Part shown: positions 47,408 through 57,014 of the stretch, piece after piece | Position numbering within the stretch: the first letter of the stretch is position 1 | How the letters are laid out: the number at the start of each line of letters is the position of its first letter | Assembly: GCF_900112985.1 (NCBI RefSeq) | Contig: NZ_FONS01000006.1 | Coordinates: 62,001-126,000, forward strand | Direction of reading: 5' to 3' | Length of the DNA: 64,000 bases | Origin: Pedobacter antarcticus | Lineage (GTDB): Bacteria > Bacteroidota > Bacteroidia > Sphingobacteriales > Sphingobacteriaceae | The notes under the pieces: model-generated | The model's database searches: none | The model's input: only the letters and a program-made list of their open reading frames with translations | What the model was told of the DNA's origin: nothing | Translations under genes and position numbers: made by a program

Positions 47408-47460
47408 TTACCCAGGGGGAACAACCAATTCAATTATTCTGCCCCCGGAAGACTGGGTAA
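47408..47460. terminator. Possible convergent terminator
   Basis: TTACCCAG (47408-47415) pairs with CTGGGTAA (47453-47460); GGGGG and CCCCC (47415-47419 and 47442-47446) could form an alternative inner stem. It sits between convergent stops. No clean T tract. Confidence 0.35.
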
Positions 47461-47464
47461 TCTA

Positions 47465-48667
47465 TCAGTAATTTACATACAATCTTACCTGCTCATCAAT
47501 AATCTCCGGCGTGAGCCCCTGAAAATACGCCATCAGGACAGGTACATAACTTTTAAAATCAGGGTATTTTTTATGGTTACGTTCATACTCTACGATTTTC
47601 GCCTCTAATAGAGGGATCAGCACGCAATTGTATTCCCCGATATGCAATTTCCGTAATCGTTCTGCTTCTTTATCATTCTTCACTGAAACTGCAATTCGAA
47701 TTTCTCCCAACCTTACCAGATGTTCAATAACAGTCACATGCCAGCCACGGATATTGCTTGTACTCAATATCGCTTCTAATTTTTTTGTATAAAGTGCGGA
47801 ATCTGCCTTAATGCTTGTCGTATATTGATCAAGCAAAGGATTCACAAAAGAATGTCCTATTTCATGCGAAGAAATAAATGAAGTTACAGGTTCGTTATCA
47901 AATCCAAATTCATGATAGTCGGCAAGGCTATTTTGAAGTTTGAGCATTTTACTGGAGCTGACAACCATAGAAGGAATCTTACCCTTTGGAGAGTCTATTT
48001 GTGGTCCAACACCACGATAATTGTCATCGCCAGGAGTAATAGGCATAGCCGGGGAAATGTATAATTCATAAAAAGGAAATTTTTGGCCGTACCACTTCTC
48101 CATATGAAGAAAAATATCCTTGTTGATATCTTTTCCTATTTCCTGCAGTGCTTGTTTGTAAAAGGACGAATTTTCAGCCAGAAATCTCCCCACATCTGCT
48201 TTGACATAGAAACTCCTCAGACTATCAGTGAGCTCTGCCAACAGAGCATCCACATTTTTATTCATGGAAGAGCCAGAAGGATTATTATCTGTTTTCAACG
48301 CAAACCTCGGCCCCGCCCCGGGGAACTCCTTCTGATTCAATAAATAGTTAAAAATCGGACCATTATCGTGCAATGTATCACGAATCTCCTTTAGTATTTC
48401 CGCTGCACGGATTATAACGGGATCATTCTGGTAGTTACTAAAATGTTTAAAACCAAAATACACAATGGGTTGATGAGAATAATCTACCCCCTTAATATCA
48501 AAAACATAGTTGCCGATATGTTCGACTGCAAGCTTTTCAGCAAAGAAGTAGGTTTCGATATTTGTACTAACACCAACTGAACCTTTTGTGGACAAAGGCA
48601 GCTGGTGCTGGGCAAAAAGCACGGAAGAAATTAAGGATAACAAGAAAACAATAAACATCTTATTCAT
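47465..48667 (-). CDS. DUF4932 secreted protein with HExxH motif
   Basis: A 400-residue protein with a signal peptide (MNKMFIVFLLSLISSVLFAQ). It fits the DUF4932 pattern: VGVSTNIETYFFAEKLAVEH, later FISSHEIGHSFVNPLLDQYT with HEIGH as a zinc-binding motif, and EHLVRLGEIRIAV. These proteins look like metallopeptidases but no activity is known to me. Monocistronic, convergent with the PepSY gene. Confidence 0.85.
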   Translation of the reverse strand: MNKMFIVFLLSLISSVLFAQHQLPLSTKGSVGVSTNIETYFFAEKLAVEHIGNYVFDIKGVDYSHQPIVYFGFKHFSNYQNDPVIIRAAEILKEIRDTLHDNGPIFNYLLNQKEFPGAGPRFALKTDNNPSGSSMNKNVDALLAELTDSLRSFYVKADVGRFLAENSSFYKQALQEIGKDINKDIFLHMEKWYGQKFPFYELYISPAMPITPGDDNYRGVGPQIDSPKGKIPSMVVSSSKMLKLQNSLADYHEFGFDNEPVTSFISSHEIGHSFVNPLLDQYTTSIKADSALYTKKLEAILSTSNIRGWHVTVIEHLVRLGEIRIAVSVKNDKEAERLRKLHIGEYNCVLIPLLEAKIVEYERNHKKYPDFKSYVPVLMAYFQGLTPEIIDEQVRLYVNY

Positions 48668-48728
48668 GGTAATATTTTTGCTCCAAATTTAAGATAGATA
48701 TGCCTCCAACGATTGTATAATCTTGCTA

Positions 48729-49172
48729 TTATTTTGCCTGTTCAGACAGGTCTTTTACCTTTTCCAGTGCGGCAGGCCAGGTATTATTCATGAAATCGAC
48801 GTAATCATCGTTCATATCTAGCGTAACAACCCATACCGTTTTTCCATTAACCTGCTCTAGTTCATAATTTTCCAGTGCGTCTCCCCACTCCTCTCCCTGA
48901 TAGGTCGTTGCATCTTCTACACCGTCTTTTACTTCTCCAAGGTGACGGATCGAAAGAAATTTACCCGGAATACTATCGACAATTTCAGATACCATTCCCT
49001 GACCCTCACCATTGAGAAAGATCGCCTTACTTCCTTTTTTCCAGTCTGTCTCTGCACTGGAGCCTTCAGCAAATACCGACGTCCATTGTCCGTAGGTTTC
49101 CTTGCCGGTAATTATTTCCCAAACACGCTCAGGTGACGCATTAATAGTAATGCTGTATTCAAGTTTTTTCAT
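48729..49172 (-). CDS. SRPBCC (AHSA1-like) domain protein
   Basis: A 147-residue protein in one START-like/AHSA1 helix-grip domain: EYSITINASPERVWEIITGK, TYGQWTSVFAEGSSAETDWK, the strand AIFLNGEGQGMVSEIVDSIP and the closing helix FMNNTWPAALEKVKDLSEQ. Such proteins bind lipids or act as small chaperone-like factors. No signal peptide. Single gene. Confidence 0.85.
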   Translation of the reverse strand: MKKLEYSITINASPERVWEIITGKETYGQWTSVFAEGSSAETDWKKGSKAIFLNGEGQGMVSEIVDSIPGKFLSIRHLGEVKDGVEDATTYQGEEWGDALENYELEQVNGKTVWVVTLDMNDDYVDFMNNTWPAALEKVKDLSEQAK

Positions 49173-49271
49173 AAGACCAATTTTTGATTATGATAAAGTT
49201 AACTGTTATCCAGCGTCCAAAAACGGTGCATAAAAGACATAAAATGGGTAAATTGAGACAGCTTTATAAAG

Positions 49272-51644
49272 TTATTCGTCTTTTAGATAAGGGGAAATAC
49301 TTGCCTTATATGCTTTTAAAATATGCCATGACACACTTACTGCCGTAGTAAATAACAGGGCGACCACAGCCATTAAAACCGGCAATAATGAAAACTGACT
49401 ATTAACAGATAGCTGATTGAACATAGCGGTCATCATAACATAGGAAAGCGGCAATCCAATTGATATGGCAAAAACCAATGCAAAGAAAAACTCTTTGACA
49501 ATCAAATATATAATATGGCTCATATCTGCACCCAATACTTTTCGGACACTTATTTCCTTCATTTTTTTGCCTAGAATAATCAATGCCAGTCCAAATACAC
49601 CCGAAACTGATATCAGCGTCATGAATAACGATGTTACGCCTAGAAGTTTTGATATTTTCGAAAACCCTGTGAAATATCCCTCAAAAACCTCGTCCTGATA
49701 ATAATATTCAAAGGGATGATAAGGATAAATCTTCTGCAGAATTCCTTTGATGTCCTGCAGTGCGTTAGAAAACAGCTCAGGCGCATATTTGATGTATATA
49801 AACCTCACATCTTCTGGTTTACAATTCATCAGGACTAAGGGCGCTATTTCGTGTTCAAAACTTTCGTAACGGAAATCATTAACTTCACCTACTATCACAT
49901 AGTTATGGCTGTTATAGATGATCTTTTTCCCAATTCCCGATGACCACTTCATCATTTTCAAAAATGCCTGATTTACAATAACCGAATTCTGACGGTCCGC
50001 TGGAAACTTCTCATTGAACCCTCGTCCGGATGTTATTTTAATTCCCAGATGGTCGGTAAATCCGGGCAGAACATTCAAACTTTTGACTGTCTCGGTCTCC
50101 GTATCAGCCTTTACGCTGATCTCTCTGGTAAAATTGCCAAGCGATTCAACTGAACCCGCAACTGACTCAATTTTATTATTTTTTTTAAGTTGTTCCTGTA
50201 TAGAATTATAACTATTTGAGTTATCTATACTTACTACCACATTATTATCAGGCTGATAACCCCAGGGCTTAGATTTGATAGTTTTTGTTTCTTTTACGAA
50301 TGCGATAGCTGTTGAAATAGCCATAAAAGTAAGAAAGAACTGAAAAGCCAGCAGAACCTTCCTGAAACGATTCTTACTTCCCATCTGTACATTTCCTTTC
50401 ATCATTCCAACGGTACTTAAGGAATAGATATAGTATGCCGGATAAGTGGCTCCGCTCAAAGCGGAAACAAAAATAAGTATGAATGCCATGACCCAGGTTC
50501 TTTGATGCAAGAAAAATTCGTTCCCCAACTGAAATCCTGATATCGAACTAAACCATGGAAAAAAGAAGACTTCTGCCAACAGCAAACCGAAAAAAACGGC
50601 TATTGAGCAAATTATTAAATTCTCAGTTATAAACTGCAGAATGATCTGGCCCTTACTGCTACCCATTACTTTTCGGACGCTGATTTCTTTCAGTCTGCCG
50701 GAAACAGATGCAATAGTGATATTAATATAATTAAAATATACCAGCAGCAAAATGGATACTGCAATAACAATCAGCATAATTAACCCGATTGGTTGCATGG
50801 TATTAAAATAACTCCCATACACCTTATACGAATGAAAGTTCATCGCATTTAGGTGCTGATAGTGGAAAGATGAAATCTGGCTATTCTGATTAGCAGCATT
50901 GTAAAGATCTGAATATCGCTTCCCCTGGCTCCTAAGTAAAGCAATGTCTTTCGCGTCTTTCATTTCAATAAAAGTAATGCTGGTACTCTCAACCCAGCTT
51001 CCGGGCTTATCCAGCCCCAGCGCGGTCATTCTGGAATATGGAACAAGCGCGGAGAAATTAAACGAAGCTTCTACAGGATACTTATTAAGAACCCCTTTTA
51101 CTATAAAGTTTTCTGAAATGACGCTCTTCCCGCGGTTGATTCTTATTGTCAGCGCTTTACCTACCGGATTACTGGTTCCAAATAACTTGCCAGATAACTC
51201 CTGCGTCAGAACAATTCCATCTTGATCAGTGAATTTCTGCCTTTCTCCCCATTTTACAGGGTAATCAAACATTTCATAAAAATCATCGTCTACAAAAGTG
51301 AGTCTATCCCGGAACACATTTTCCCCTTGCTTGATAACTACAGACCGGTAATTAAGCCTTGCCGCATTTGATACCTGAGGGTAATCATTCTTCAGCGATG
51401 GTGCCAGAGCTGCAGGAACATCTCCATAAATCTGCTGTACCCCTTTCTTATCTACTATTTTTTCAATCACAAATAGCCGGTCAATTCTGGAATTAAAACT
51501 ATCCTGATGTAAAGCCCAGTAAGTATATTCAGAAACCATAATGCAGCAACCTACTGCCAGGGCAAGACCTGAAATATTTATAAACGATGACAGTTTATAT
51601 TTTTTGAGATTCCTGAAACCTAATTTTAAGTAGTTCTTGAACAT
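49272..51644 (-). CDS. MacB/FtsX-type ABC transporter permease
   Basis: A 790-residue membrane protein of the duplicated Bacteroidota type. It opens FKNYLKLGFRNLKKYKLSSF, with TM1, then a MacB periplasmic domain, then FtsX core helices (VYFNYINITIASVSGRLKEI, then SVRKVMGSSKGQIILQFITE). The second half repeats the plan (FGLALIILGKKMKEISVRKV, then LGADMSHIIYLIVKEFFFAL). Both carry the ISVRKVxGS/A coupling motif. Its ATPase partner is not next to it. Such proteins are thought to drive periplasmic work or antimicrobial-peptide resistance. Alone, with a nested palindrome in its leader. Confidence 0.92.
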   Translation of the reverse strand: MFKNYLKLGFRNLKKYKLSSFINISGLALAVGCCIMVSEYTYWALHQDSFNSRIDRLFVIEKIVDKKGVQQIYGDVPAALAPSLKNDYPQVSNAARLNYRSVVIKQGENVFRDRLTFVDDDFYEMFDYPVKWGERQKFTDQDGIVLTQELSGKLFGTSNPVGKALTIRINRGKSVISENFIVKGVLNKYPVEASFNFSALVPYSRMTALGLDKPGSWVESTSITFIEMKDAKDIALLRSQGKRYSDLYNAANQNSQISSFHYQHLNAMNFHSYKVYGSYFNTMQPIGLIMLIVIAVSILLLVYFNYINITIASVSGRLKEISVRKVMGSSKGQIILQFITENLIICSIAVFFGLLLAEVFFFPWFSSISGFQLGNEFFLHQRTWVMAFILIFVSALSGATYPAYYIYSLSTVGMMKGNVQMGSKNRFRKVLLAFQFFLTFMAISTAIAFVKETKTIKSKPWGYQPDNNVVVSIDNSNSYNSIQEQLKKNNKIESVAGSVESLGNFTREISVKADTETETVKSLNVLPGFTDHLGIKITSGRGFNEKFPADRQNSVIVNQAFLKMMKWSSGIGKKIIYNSHNYVIVGEVNDFRYESFEHEIAPLVLMNCKPEDVRFIYIKYAPELFSNALQDIKGILQKIYPYHPFEYYYQDEVFEGYFTGFSKISKLLGVTSLFMTLISVSGVFGLALIILGKKMKEISVRKVLGADMSHIIYLIVKEFFFALVFAISIGLPLSYVMMTAMFNQLSVNSQFSLLPVLMAVVALLFTTAVSVSWHILKAYKASISPYLKDE

Positions 51645-51755
51645 GAAATGTTTTTTTGACTATGATAAATGAGGTGCAAGAACCAATCATATGCCACAAT
51701 AAATTAATAGACAAAAGGTCGAGGATAAGCTTCCTGCTTAATCTTTATAGATTTG

Positions 51756-51795
51756 CATGTACGTTAGCGTTCACCGGTGTCCGGTAACGTACATG
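51756..51795. other. Nested palindrome ahead of the FtsX-type permease
   Basis: Perfect 11-bp arms CATGTACGTTA / TAACGTACATG enclose an 18-nt loop that itself contains CCGG-TGT-CCGG. It lies about 112 bases before the permease start and 36 bases beyond the small cysteine gene. No T tract follows on the minus strand, so operator is as likely as terminator. Confidence 0.5.
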
Positions 51796-51830
51796 AAATT
51801 TTCAAAAAAATTGACAGTAGAAGCTCATTG

Positions 51831-52070
51831 CTAAGGCTTGCAAACTTTACAGGCGGAATATCCGTTTTTCACCGCTTCCTTTTTAGTAGTTTGTATCTTA
51901 CTTTGCCTAAGATACCTGCAGTTTGATTGATGATATTTTTCACCAGTACGAGTAATGTATACGATTATCTCTTTCCTGTCTGAGATGTGCGTATGTAAAT
52001 ATTCAGCACCAAATCCTGGAACAGCAAGCAAACTCAATCCGAAAAGAACAGAGAAGATCAGCTATTTCAT
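51831..52070 (-). pseudogene. Small cysteine protein with nonsense codon in its signal peptide
   Basis: From ATG at 52070 the frame reads MK, TAG (52062-52064), then LIFSVLFGLSLLAVPGFGAE. If the TAG was once AAG, it would be a perfect Sec signal (MKK plus hydrophobic run). The mature part, YITRTGEKYHQSNCRYLRQS and KEAVKNGYSACKVCKP, has the C(x~20)CxxC zinc-ribbon-like tail found at the end of thermonuclease and ComEC-type proteins. Translation from TTG at 52037 would miss half of the signal. So the gene is probably dead or is read through. Confidence 0.6.
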
Positions 52071-52137
52071 CGAATTAATATAAGTATATAATCGCTAATA
52101 CTTATTATATATAAAATGAATAATAATAGCTCCCTTA

Positions 52138-52503
52138 TTAGCAGAGATTAGCTTTGATCGTTTTACCAATCAGAAGACATAACTCATCAATATCAAAAGG
52201 CTTCAGCAAATAGTTATCCGCACCGTTCTCACGGGCTATCTGTGCTATATTGGGATTAGTTGAGGTTAAAATTACCGGAATTGAAGACGTTCCCGGTTCA
52301 GATTTAATCCTTTTAGATATTTCACTGCCTTCATTAGCCAGTCCGTTATGAATTAAGATCAGGTCTGGCTTAATGTCGTATATCTCCGAATGCTCAAATG
52401 GCTTCTTGGAGACATATATTTGATATCCTTCAGATTCAAGTAACAAAGTTATAACGTCAATTACCGCAGGATCTTTGTCTATAAGGAGGATTCGTTTATT
52501 CAT
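52138..52503 (-). CDS. Receiver-domain protein with Asp-to-His at the phosphosite
   Basis: Start chosen at ATG 52503 (MNKRILLIDKDPAVIDVITL), giving 121 residues, one receiver domain and no output domain. The acid pair DKD (residues 9-11), the Thr/Ser in PVILTSTNP and the Lys in NYLLKPFD are kept. Where the phosphorylated Asp belongs (KPDLILxD) the sequence is KPDLILIHNG, so His replaces Asp. It therefore cannot be phosphorylated in the usual way and may act as a pseudo-receiver by protein contact. It lies 100 bases after the PAS/DHp gene on the same strand. Confidence 0.85.
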   Translation of the reverse strand: MNKRILLIDKDPAVIDVITLLLESEGYQIYVSKKPFEHSEIYDIKPDLILIHNGLANEGSEISKRIKSEPGTSSIPVILTSTNPNIAQIARENGADNYLLKPFDIDELCLLIGKTIKANLC

Positions 52504-52603
52504 AAAACCAGAGCATCTGTTTAAGATTTCGCCAAATATATTAAATAATAAAAACACCTATAACGGGGGTTTATACGTATTTCATTAGTTTAATCTGATT
52601 CCA

Positions 52604-53992
52604 TTACTTACGCTCTGTTTTTTCAACAATTTCCTTTAGTACCGCATCCAGTTCTTCGGCCGAAGAAGCCACCATAGGAATTAATTCATTCAGGGCAGAT
52701 AGATCATTTTTGCTAAGCTTCATTAGAGAAACAAGGCCCAATATCTTCGCAAGTGGACTGCGAACCTTGTGGGATTGTATCCACGATATTTCCTGTAAAC
52801 GCCTATTTTGATCCTTAATTGCATTCAGATCACTCACCCGCTCGGTTACATCTTGCATGGAACCAATTATTCTTACCGGCAAGCCGTCCCCGTTAAAGAG
52901 AATAAAGGCTCTGTCGAGTACAAACCTGTATGAACCATCTGCACATCTAAAACGGTATTCGGCATTCAATCTAGTTTTATGATTTTCGATCAGTGATTTT
53001 GCCTTCCAAAGTATTTTGTCCAGATCTTCGGGGTGGACATGCTCCTGCCACCATTTTTCAGTATACGAAGTTTTTTCGTGACCAAAGATTCCTCTGATGC
53101 CCTGATTCCATAACATTTCTCCGGTAACCATATCCAGATCCCAAATTGCATCGCTTGTTGCTTTGGAAACAATATCAAATCTTTTAAGACTATTTTCCTG
53201 TGCTTGCTTCGCCTGGATCTCGGCAGTACGATCTATTGCCATTACAAGCCTTGCATTTTTGCCTTCAAAGTAGACCGTATTGCCCTCCACATTTACCGAG
53301 ATAATTTCTCCATTCTTTTTCTGGTGCTTTACGCTGTTTTTACTAAAATAGCCCACAGCAACTTTTGTACATAACATTTCCTCAAGCGCTGGTATGTCAC
53401 TTTTAAGGCGGATATCTTTGATTGTCATGGATAAAAATTCGCCTCGGGTATACCCGTAATGACTGATTGCAGCCTCATTCACGTCCAGGAACTGCAAATT
53501 ATCGAAATCATATACCCATTGCGGCACCGGGCTGAGGTTAAATAAATCACGATATTTCCTCCGTTCATCCTGAAGCGTTTCCAAAGACTTTTTATTCGCT
53601 GTGATATCTTTGAAATAAACTGACAGTCCATTTCCTGATGGGAAAGCAGCAACTTCCACCCAAATTCCCCGGGGCGGAAAATACTCCTCAAACCTCACGG
53701 AAACATTCTCATCCACTGCTTTATGATATTCGGTAAAGAACTTCAATGGTACAGCGTCAGCATAAACATCCCATAAATTTTTTCCTATGACTTCTGACCG
53801 GGGCATGAGCATTAGCCGCTCTGCCTCTTTATTCCAGTAAGTTACTTTCCATTCTCTATCCACTTCGAAAAATGCATCTGTAAAACTTTCTAGAATATTG
53901 GAAATTCTCTTTCGATACTGAGACAATTGATACTCAAAATCTACTGTATCTCTGAATAACTCAGGGTTTCTTTGATTTTGATGGTCTGCCAT
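52604..53992 (-). CDS. PAS sensor with His-dimerisation domain but no ATPase domain
   Basis: A 462-residue cytoplasmic protein. It has three PAS domains: about 30-140 (FFEVDREWKVTYWNKEAERL), 150-265 (NLQFLDVNEAAISHYGYTRG) and 275-390 (SDAIWDLDMVTGEMLWNQGI, then FRCADGSYRFVLDRAFILFN, a PAS-PAC block). The end, LQEISWIQSHKVRSPLAKIL, is a HisKA-like helix with candidate phospho-His in QSHKVRSPLA. The protein stops about 50 residues on, at VEKTERK, so no HATPase_c is present. It may dimerise with, or be phosphorylated by, another kinase. Such short-ended PAS proteins seem frequent in this bacterial group (recall, not checked). Confidence 0.88.
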   Translation of the reverse strand: MADHQNQRNPELFRDTVDFEYQLSQYRKRISNILESFTDAFFEVDREWKVTYWNKEAERLMLMPRSEVIGKNLWDVYADAVPLKFFTEYHKAVDENVSVRFEEYFPPRGIWVEVAAFPSGNGLSVYFKDITANKKSLETLQDERRKYRDLFNLSPVPQWVYDFDNLQFLDVNEAAISHYGYTRGEFLSMTIKDIRLKSDIPALEEMLCTKVAVGYFSKNSVKHQKKNGEIISVNVEGNTVYFEGKNARLVMAIDRTAEIQAKQAQENSLKRFDIVSKATSDAIWDLDMVTGEMLWNQGIRGIFGHEKTSYTEKWWQEHVHPEDLDKILWKAKSLIENHKTRLNAEYRFRCADGSYRFVLDRAFILFNGDGLPVRIIGSMQDVTERVSDLNAIKDQNRRLQEISWIQSHKVRSPLAKILGLVSLMKLSKNDLSALNELIPMVASSAEELDAVLKEIVEKTERK

Positions 53993-54266
53993 AATAAAAA
54001 ACGTAAATACAATTAAACTAAAGAATCTACGTTAATAACGCCCCTTACATGGGATAGTTTTTAGAAAAGGAGGATCTTTTTCCTTAATAAGTGATTTCTG
54101 CGAATTTTATTAAAGAAACTCAGCGGCTGATCGCACCGCAAATTAGGTTTATTAATCTATTAAAGAACTCTAATGAAATCAGCTTTTAAAGCGATATCAC
54201 ACAAGCGAAATAATACCGCCATACTGCTGATAATTAGTATATTAGATTAAATAAACTAACTCTCTC

Positions 54267-54917
54267 ATGAAAATTACAACAAGTGTTTTTTGCCTATGTA
54301 CTTTTATAAGTACATATTCTGCGATAGCGCAGGTCTCTGAACCGGTATTTTCTGCCATAATTGGCCTTGGCGCCGGGACAATGATTAATAATACCTACTT
54401 AGATCCCAAGATCAGTAAATTAAATAACGTAGTCATTATAGAACGATCTGATAAGATGCGATATAATGCAACCCTTGGCTTTTCATGGACTCCATATAAA
54501 TACTGGGTAGATAAGATGGATGCAGCTGGAGAAGTAGTTTCGCATGATTTGGTTACTAAAGGGCCAACTTTTGCGGTATTTGTCAATCCGGTAAGTTTGT
54601 CAACAATTAGTGAAACTAATAAACCTTTTGATTGGGGAGTGGGAGCAGGTTGGCGGTTCAGAGCCGTCTCATTGCTTGCTACAATTGAATTTCTAAATGT
54701 AAGGCAACCTCGGGATTACTTCCTCGCCCAGTTTGAGGGTAAAAACCTACCGCTCATAGTGAATGGAAATATTCAATCGGAAATATCCACGTCCGATGAT
54801 ACCTTATTTAAAAATCGTGGCGTAGCAGCAATAGGACTTAAATTGGTCATTCCTATTGATTTACTAAATTTCGGCAAGAACAGTGGAACAAACGGCAATA
54901 CAACATCTGGTAAATGA
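54267..54917 (+). CDS. Secreted protein of unknown family
   Basis: A 216-residue protein with a signal peptide (MKITTSVFCLCTFISTYSAIAQ). The mature part has alternating segments (PVFSAIIGLGAGTMINNTYL, RYNATLGFSWTPYKYW, FDWGVGAGWRFRAVSLLATI, GVAAIGLKLVIPIDLLNFG) that could form a small outer membrane barrel. I do not recognise the family. It is a single gene and convergent with the alpha/beta hydrolase gene. Confidence 0.65.
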   Translation: MKITTSVFCLCTFISTYSAIAQVSEPVFSAIIGLGAGTMINNTYLDPKISKLNNVVIIERSDKMRYNATLGFSWTPYKYWVDKMDAAGEVVSHDLVTKGPTFAVFVNPVSLSTISETNKPFDWGVGAGWRFRAVSLLATIEFLNVRQPRDYFLAQFEGKNLPLIVNGNIQSEISTSDDTLFKNRGVAAIGLKLVIPIDLLNFGKNSGTNGNTTSGK

Positions 54918-54944
54918 CAATAACCAGATGTTGATAGTATTTGA

Positions 54945-55835
54945 TTATTTCCGGTTCATATTACCATCACCGGATTTAATCCATTGAATAGCAACATTAA
55001 ACGGATCCGGCGATTTCGAGAATGAGGTGTTATGCCCTAATTCTGGAAATAACCGGTATTCATAAGGCTTACCTTTCGCTTTAAGCGCGTCGAGGTGTTC
55101 AATGGACAAATTAACCGGAATTTGCACATCTTTGCCTCCAAAAAGCCAAAGCCCCCGAATCGGGAGTGCAGCGAGTGCATCGCGTGGATCTGTGGCAGCA
55201 AACTGATAGCGATCTGCATCACTGCGTATATGTTCGCGTACCTCAGCTTCTGTGTGCGTTTCCCAAAAGCCAGGTTTTCCTTCTGTATAAAATTGAAATC
55301 GCAGCTGTTCGAGCGTTGTGACAACTGGTCCGCTAAATAATATCATAAAATTCACATTACGATTTTCTTTCGCAGCCAAAGGGATGATCCAGCCGGCCTG
55401 GCTAAACCCTATGAAGCCCAACGGCCCATGATTTGCAGGTAAATGCGCAATCAAAGCGTTAGTGGCGGCACTTGCATCTAGTGCCAATAAATTGAGATTT
55501 GAAACATCAATGTTATTAGTTCCGGCTTCCGGTCCAACGTATACTCCCCCCGATTTTCCCACTCCGCGTTTGTCATATGTTAATACCGCGATACCATTTT
55601 CTGCCAGAAGAGACGCCATTTTCAGCATCCTTGTTTCCTGACCAGAGCCATGGATAAGAATTACCGCCCCATATGGATGTTTAGGTTTAAATATAGTACC
55701 AGCCAGAGTGATACCGGCACTATTGAACTCAACATCATCGGTAATGAAGTCCGTCCGGTGACCGGGGTCAGGTATCGTTTGTCCAAATGAACTAAAACTA
55801 AGGCAGCAGAGAAGAAGAAGTAAATACGATTTCAT
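54945..55835 (-). CDS. Secreted alpha/beta hydrolase
   Basis: A 296-residue exported protein (signal MKSYLLLLLCCLSFSSFGQ). It has the oxyanion motif HGSGQETRM, a nucleophile elbow GFSQAGW (Ser), the Asp in LFGGKDVQIPV and the His in LFPELGHNTSFS, so the triad is complete. The strand before the elbow (AATNALIAHLPANHGPLGFI) matches dienelactone-hydrolase/serine aminopeptidase S33-like enzymes. It probably hydrolyses an ester or small peptide in the periplasm. Confidence 0.88.
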   Translation of the reverse strand: MKSYLLLLLCCLSFSSFGQTIPDPGHRTDFITDDVEFNSAGITLAGTIFKPKHPYGAVILIHGSGQETRMLKMASLLAENGIAVLTYDKRGVGKSGGVYVGPEAGTNNIDVSNLNLLALDASAATNALIAHLPANHGPLGFIGFSQAGWIIPLAAKENRNVNFMILFSGPVVTTLEQLRFQFYTEGKPGFWETHTEAEVREHIRSDADRYQFAATDPRDALAALPIRGLWLFGGKDVQIPVNLSIEHLDALKAKGKPYEYRLFPELGHNTSFSKSPDPFNVAIQWIKSGDGNMNRK

Positions 55836-56001
55836 TGTTTTAAGTTTAAAGAGGTCTAATACCCCCGGTTATTAGATTATAACATAAAACAATAATAGGC
55901 AGCCCGGAATCCTGAATTTAATAAATGTGATAGAACAGTGGGAAAATGTGACGAAAGGCAGTTCTACGGTAGAATAAAATACTTGATGAATGACAGTAGC
56001 A

Positions 56002-57003
56002 TTATTTCAATTTGACGACTACTTTTCCTTTTGCTCGCCCGCTCTCCACATATTCCAGAGCCTCAGCAGTCTGCTCAAACGGAAACGCCTTATCTACCAC
56101 AGGTCGAATCGCACCCTCTTCGATAAGTTTGGAAATTTGCTGTAATTGCTGCCCATCGGCTCTCATGAAAAGGAATGAATAGTCAACACCCAGTTTCCTG
56201 GCTTTTCTTCGGATGCCGGAGCTTATCAGTGACAATACAATCTTTACGAACCAAGGGGCGCCGATTGATTTGGCAAAATCTGGCGTAGGCGGCCCGGAGA
56301 TTGAAATCGCCTTTCCTCCCGGTTTTAAAATCCTTAATGATTTGTCTAAAGTCTTTGCATCCTGGCTATTTAGCACAACATCATAATCTTTCAGTACAAG
56401 TTCAAAATCTTCCTTTTTGTAATCAATCAGCACATCAGCTCCAAGGTCTTTTAACATTGGAAAGCTCTTTTCACTTGCAGTTGTGGCAACGGTTGCACCT
56501 AAATATTTCGCCAGTTGTATTGCAATAGTTCCTACTCCACCGGAACCGGCCTGAATAAACACTTTCTGCCCTTTTTTGAGACGCGCGTTTTCTACCAGGG
56601 CTTGCCATGCAGTAAGGGCAACCAACGGAATAGACGCAGCTTCTTCCATAGAAAGACTCTTTGGCTTTAAGGCTACATCTTTTTCACTAATTGCAATAAA
56701 CTCTGCAAATGTACCGATATGAAAATCTGAAGGGCGCGCATAAACCTCATCCCCCTGCTTAAACTGTTTTACATTTTTTCCAACCTGGGTAATTACGCCT
56801 GCGACATCATGTCCTAAAATAAGTGGCAATTTGTAGGGTAGGATCAATTTGAATTCACCAGACTTGATTTTAGAATCCAGCAGATTGAGGCCAGCAGCAT
56901 AAACTTCCACCATCACTTCATTTTCCTCTAAGACTGGAAGCGGCATCTCGGCTAACTTAAGCGCCTCCTTTTTACCATATTTTTCTACTATAAATACTTT
57001 CAT
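56002..57003 (-). CDS. Quinone-oxidoreductase-like NADP-dependent MDR protein
   Basis: A 333-residue cytoplasmic protein without zinc-ligand Cys residues, so the quinone oxidoreductase (QOR)/enoyl-reductase branch of MDR. Landmarks are KIKSGEFKLILPYKLPLILG (GHD motif follows) and GQKVFIQAGSGGVGTIAIQL with the AxxGxxG NADPH loop. It is the last gene of a four-gene redox cluster whose first gene faces an HxlR regulator; gaps are 11-25 bases. It reduces quinones or alpha,beta-unsaturated carbonyls. Confidence 0.92.
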   Translation of the reverse strand: MKVFIVEKYGKKEALKLAEMPLPVLEENEVMVEVYAAGLNLLDSKIKSGEFKLILPYKLPLILGHDVAGVITQVGKNVKQFKQGDEVYARPSDFHIGTFAEFIAISEKDVALKPKSLSMEEAASIPLVALTAWQALVENARLKKGQKVFIQAGSGGVGTIAIQLAKYLGATVATTASEKSFPMLKDLGADVLIDYKKEDFELVLKDYDVVLNSQDAKTLDKSLRILKPGGKAISISGPPTPDFAKSIGAPWFVKIVLSLISSGIRRKARKLGVDYSFLFMRADGQQLQQISKLIEEGAIRPVVDKAFPFEQTAEALEYVESGRAKGKVVVKLK

Positions 57004-57014
57004 ATCTTTATCTG

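Noticed and set aside
54174..54251. Tiny frame MKSAFKAISHKRNNTAILLI before the 54267 gene
   Set aside because: 25 codons, no promoter or conserved feature visible; not enough to call a peptide gene.
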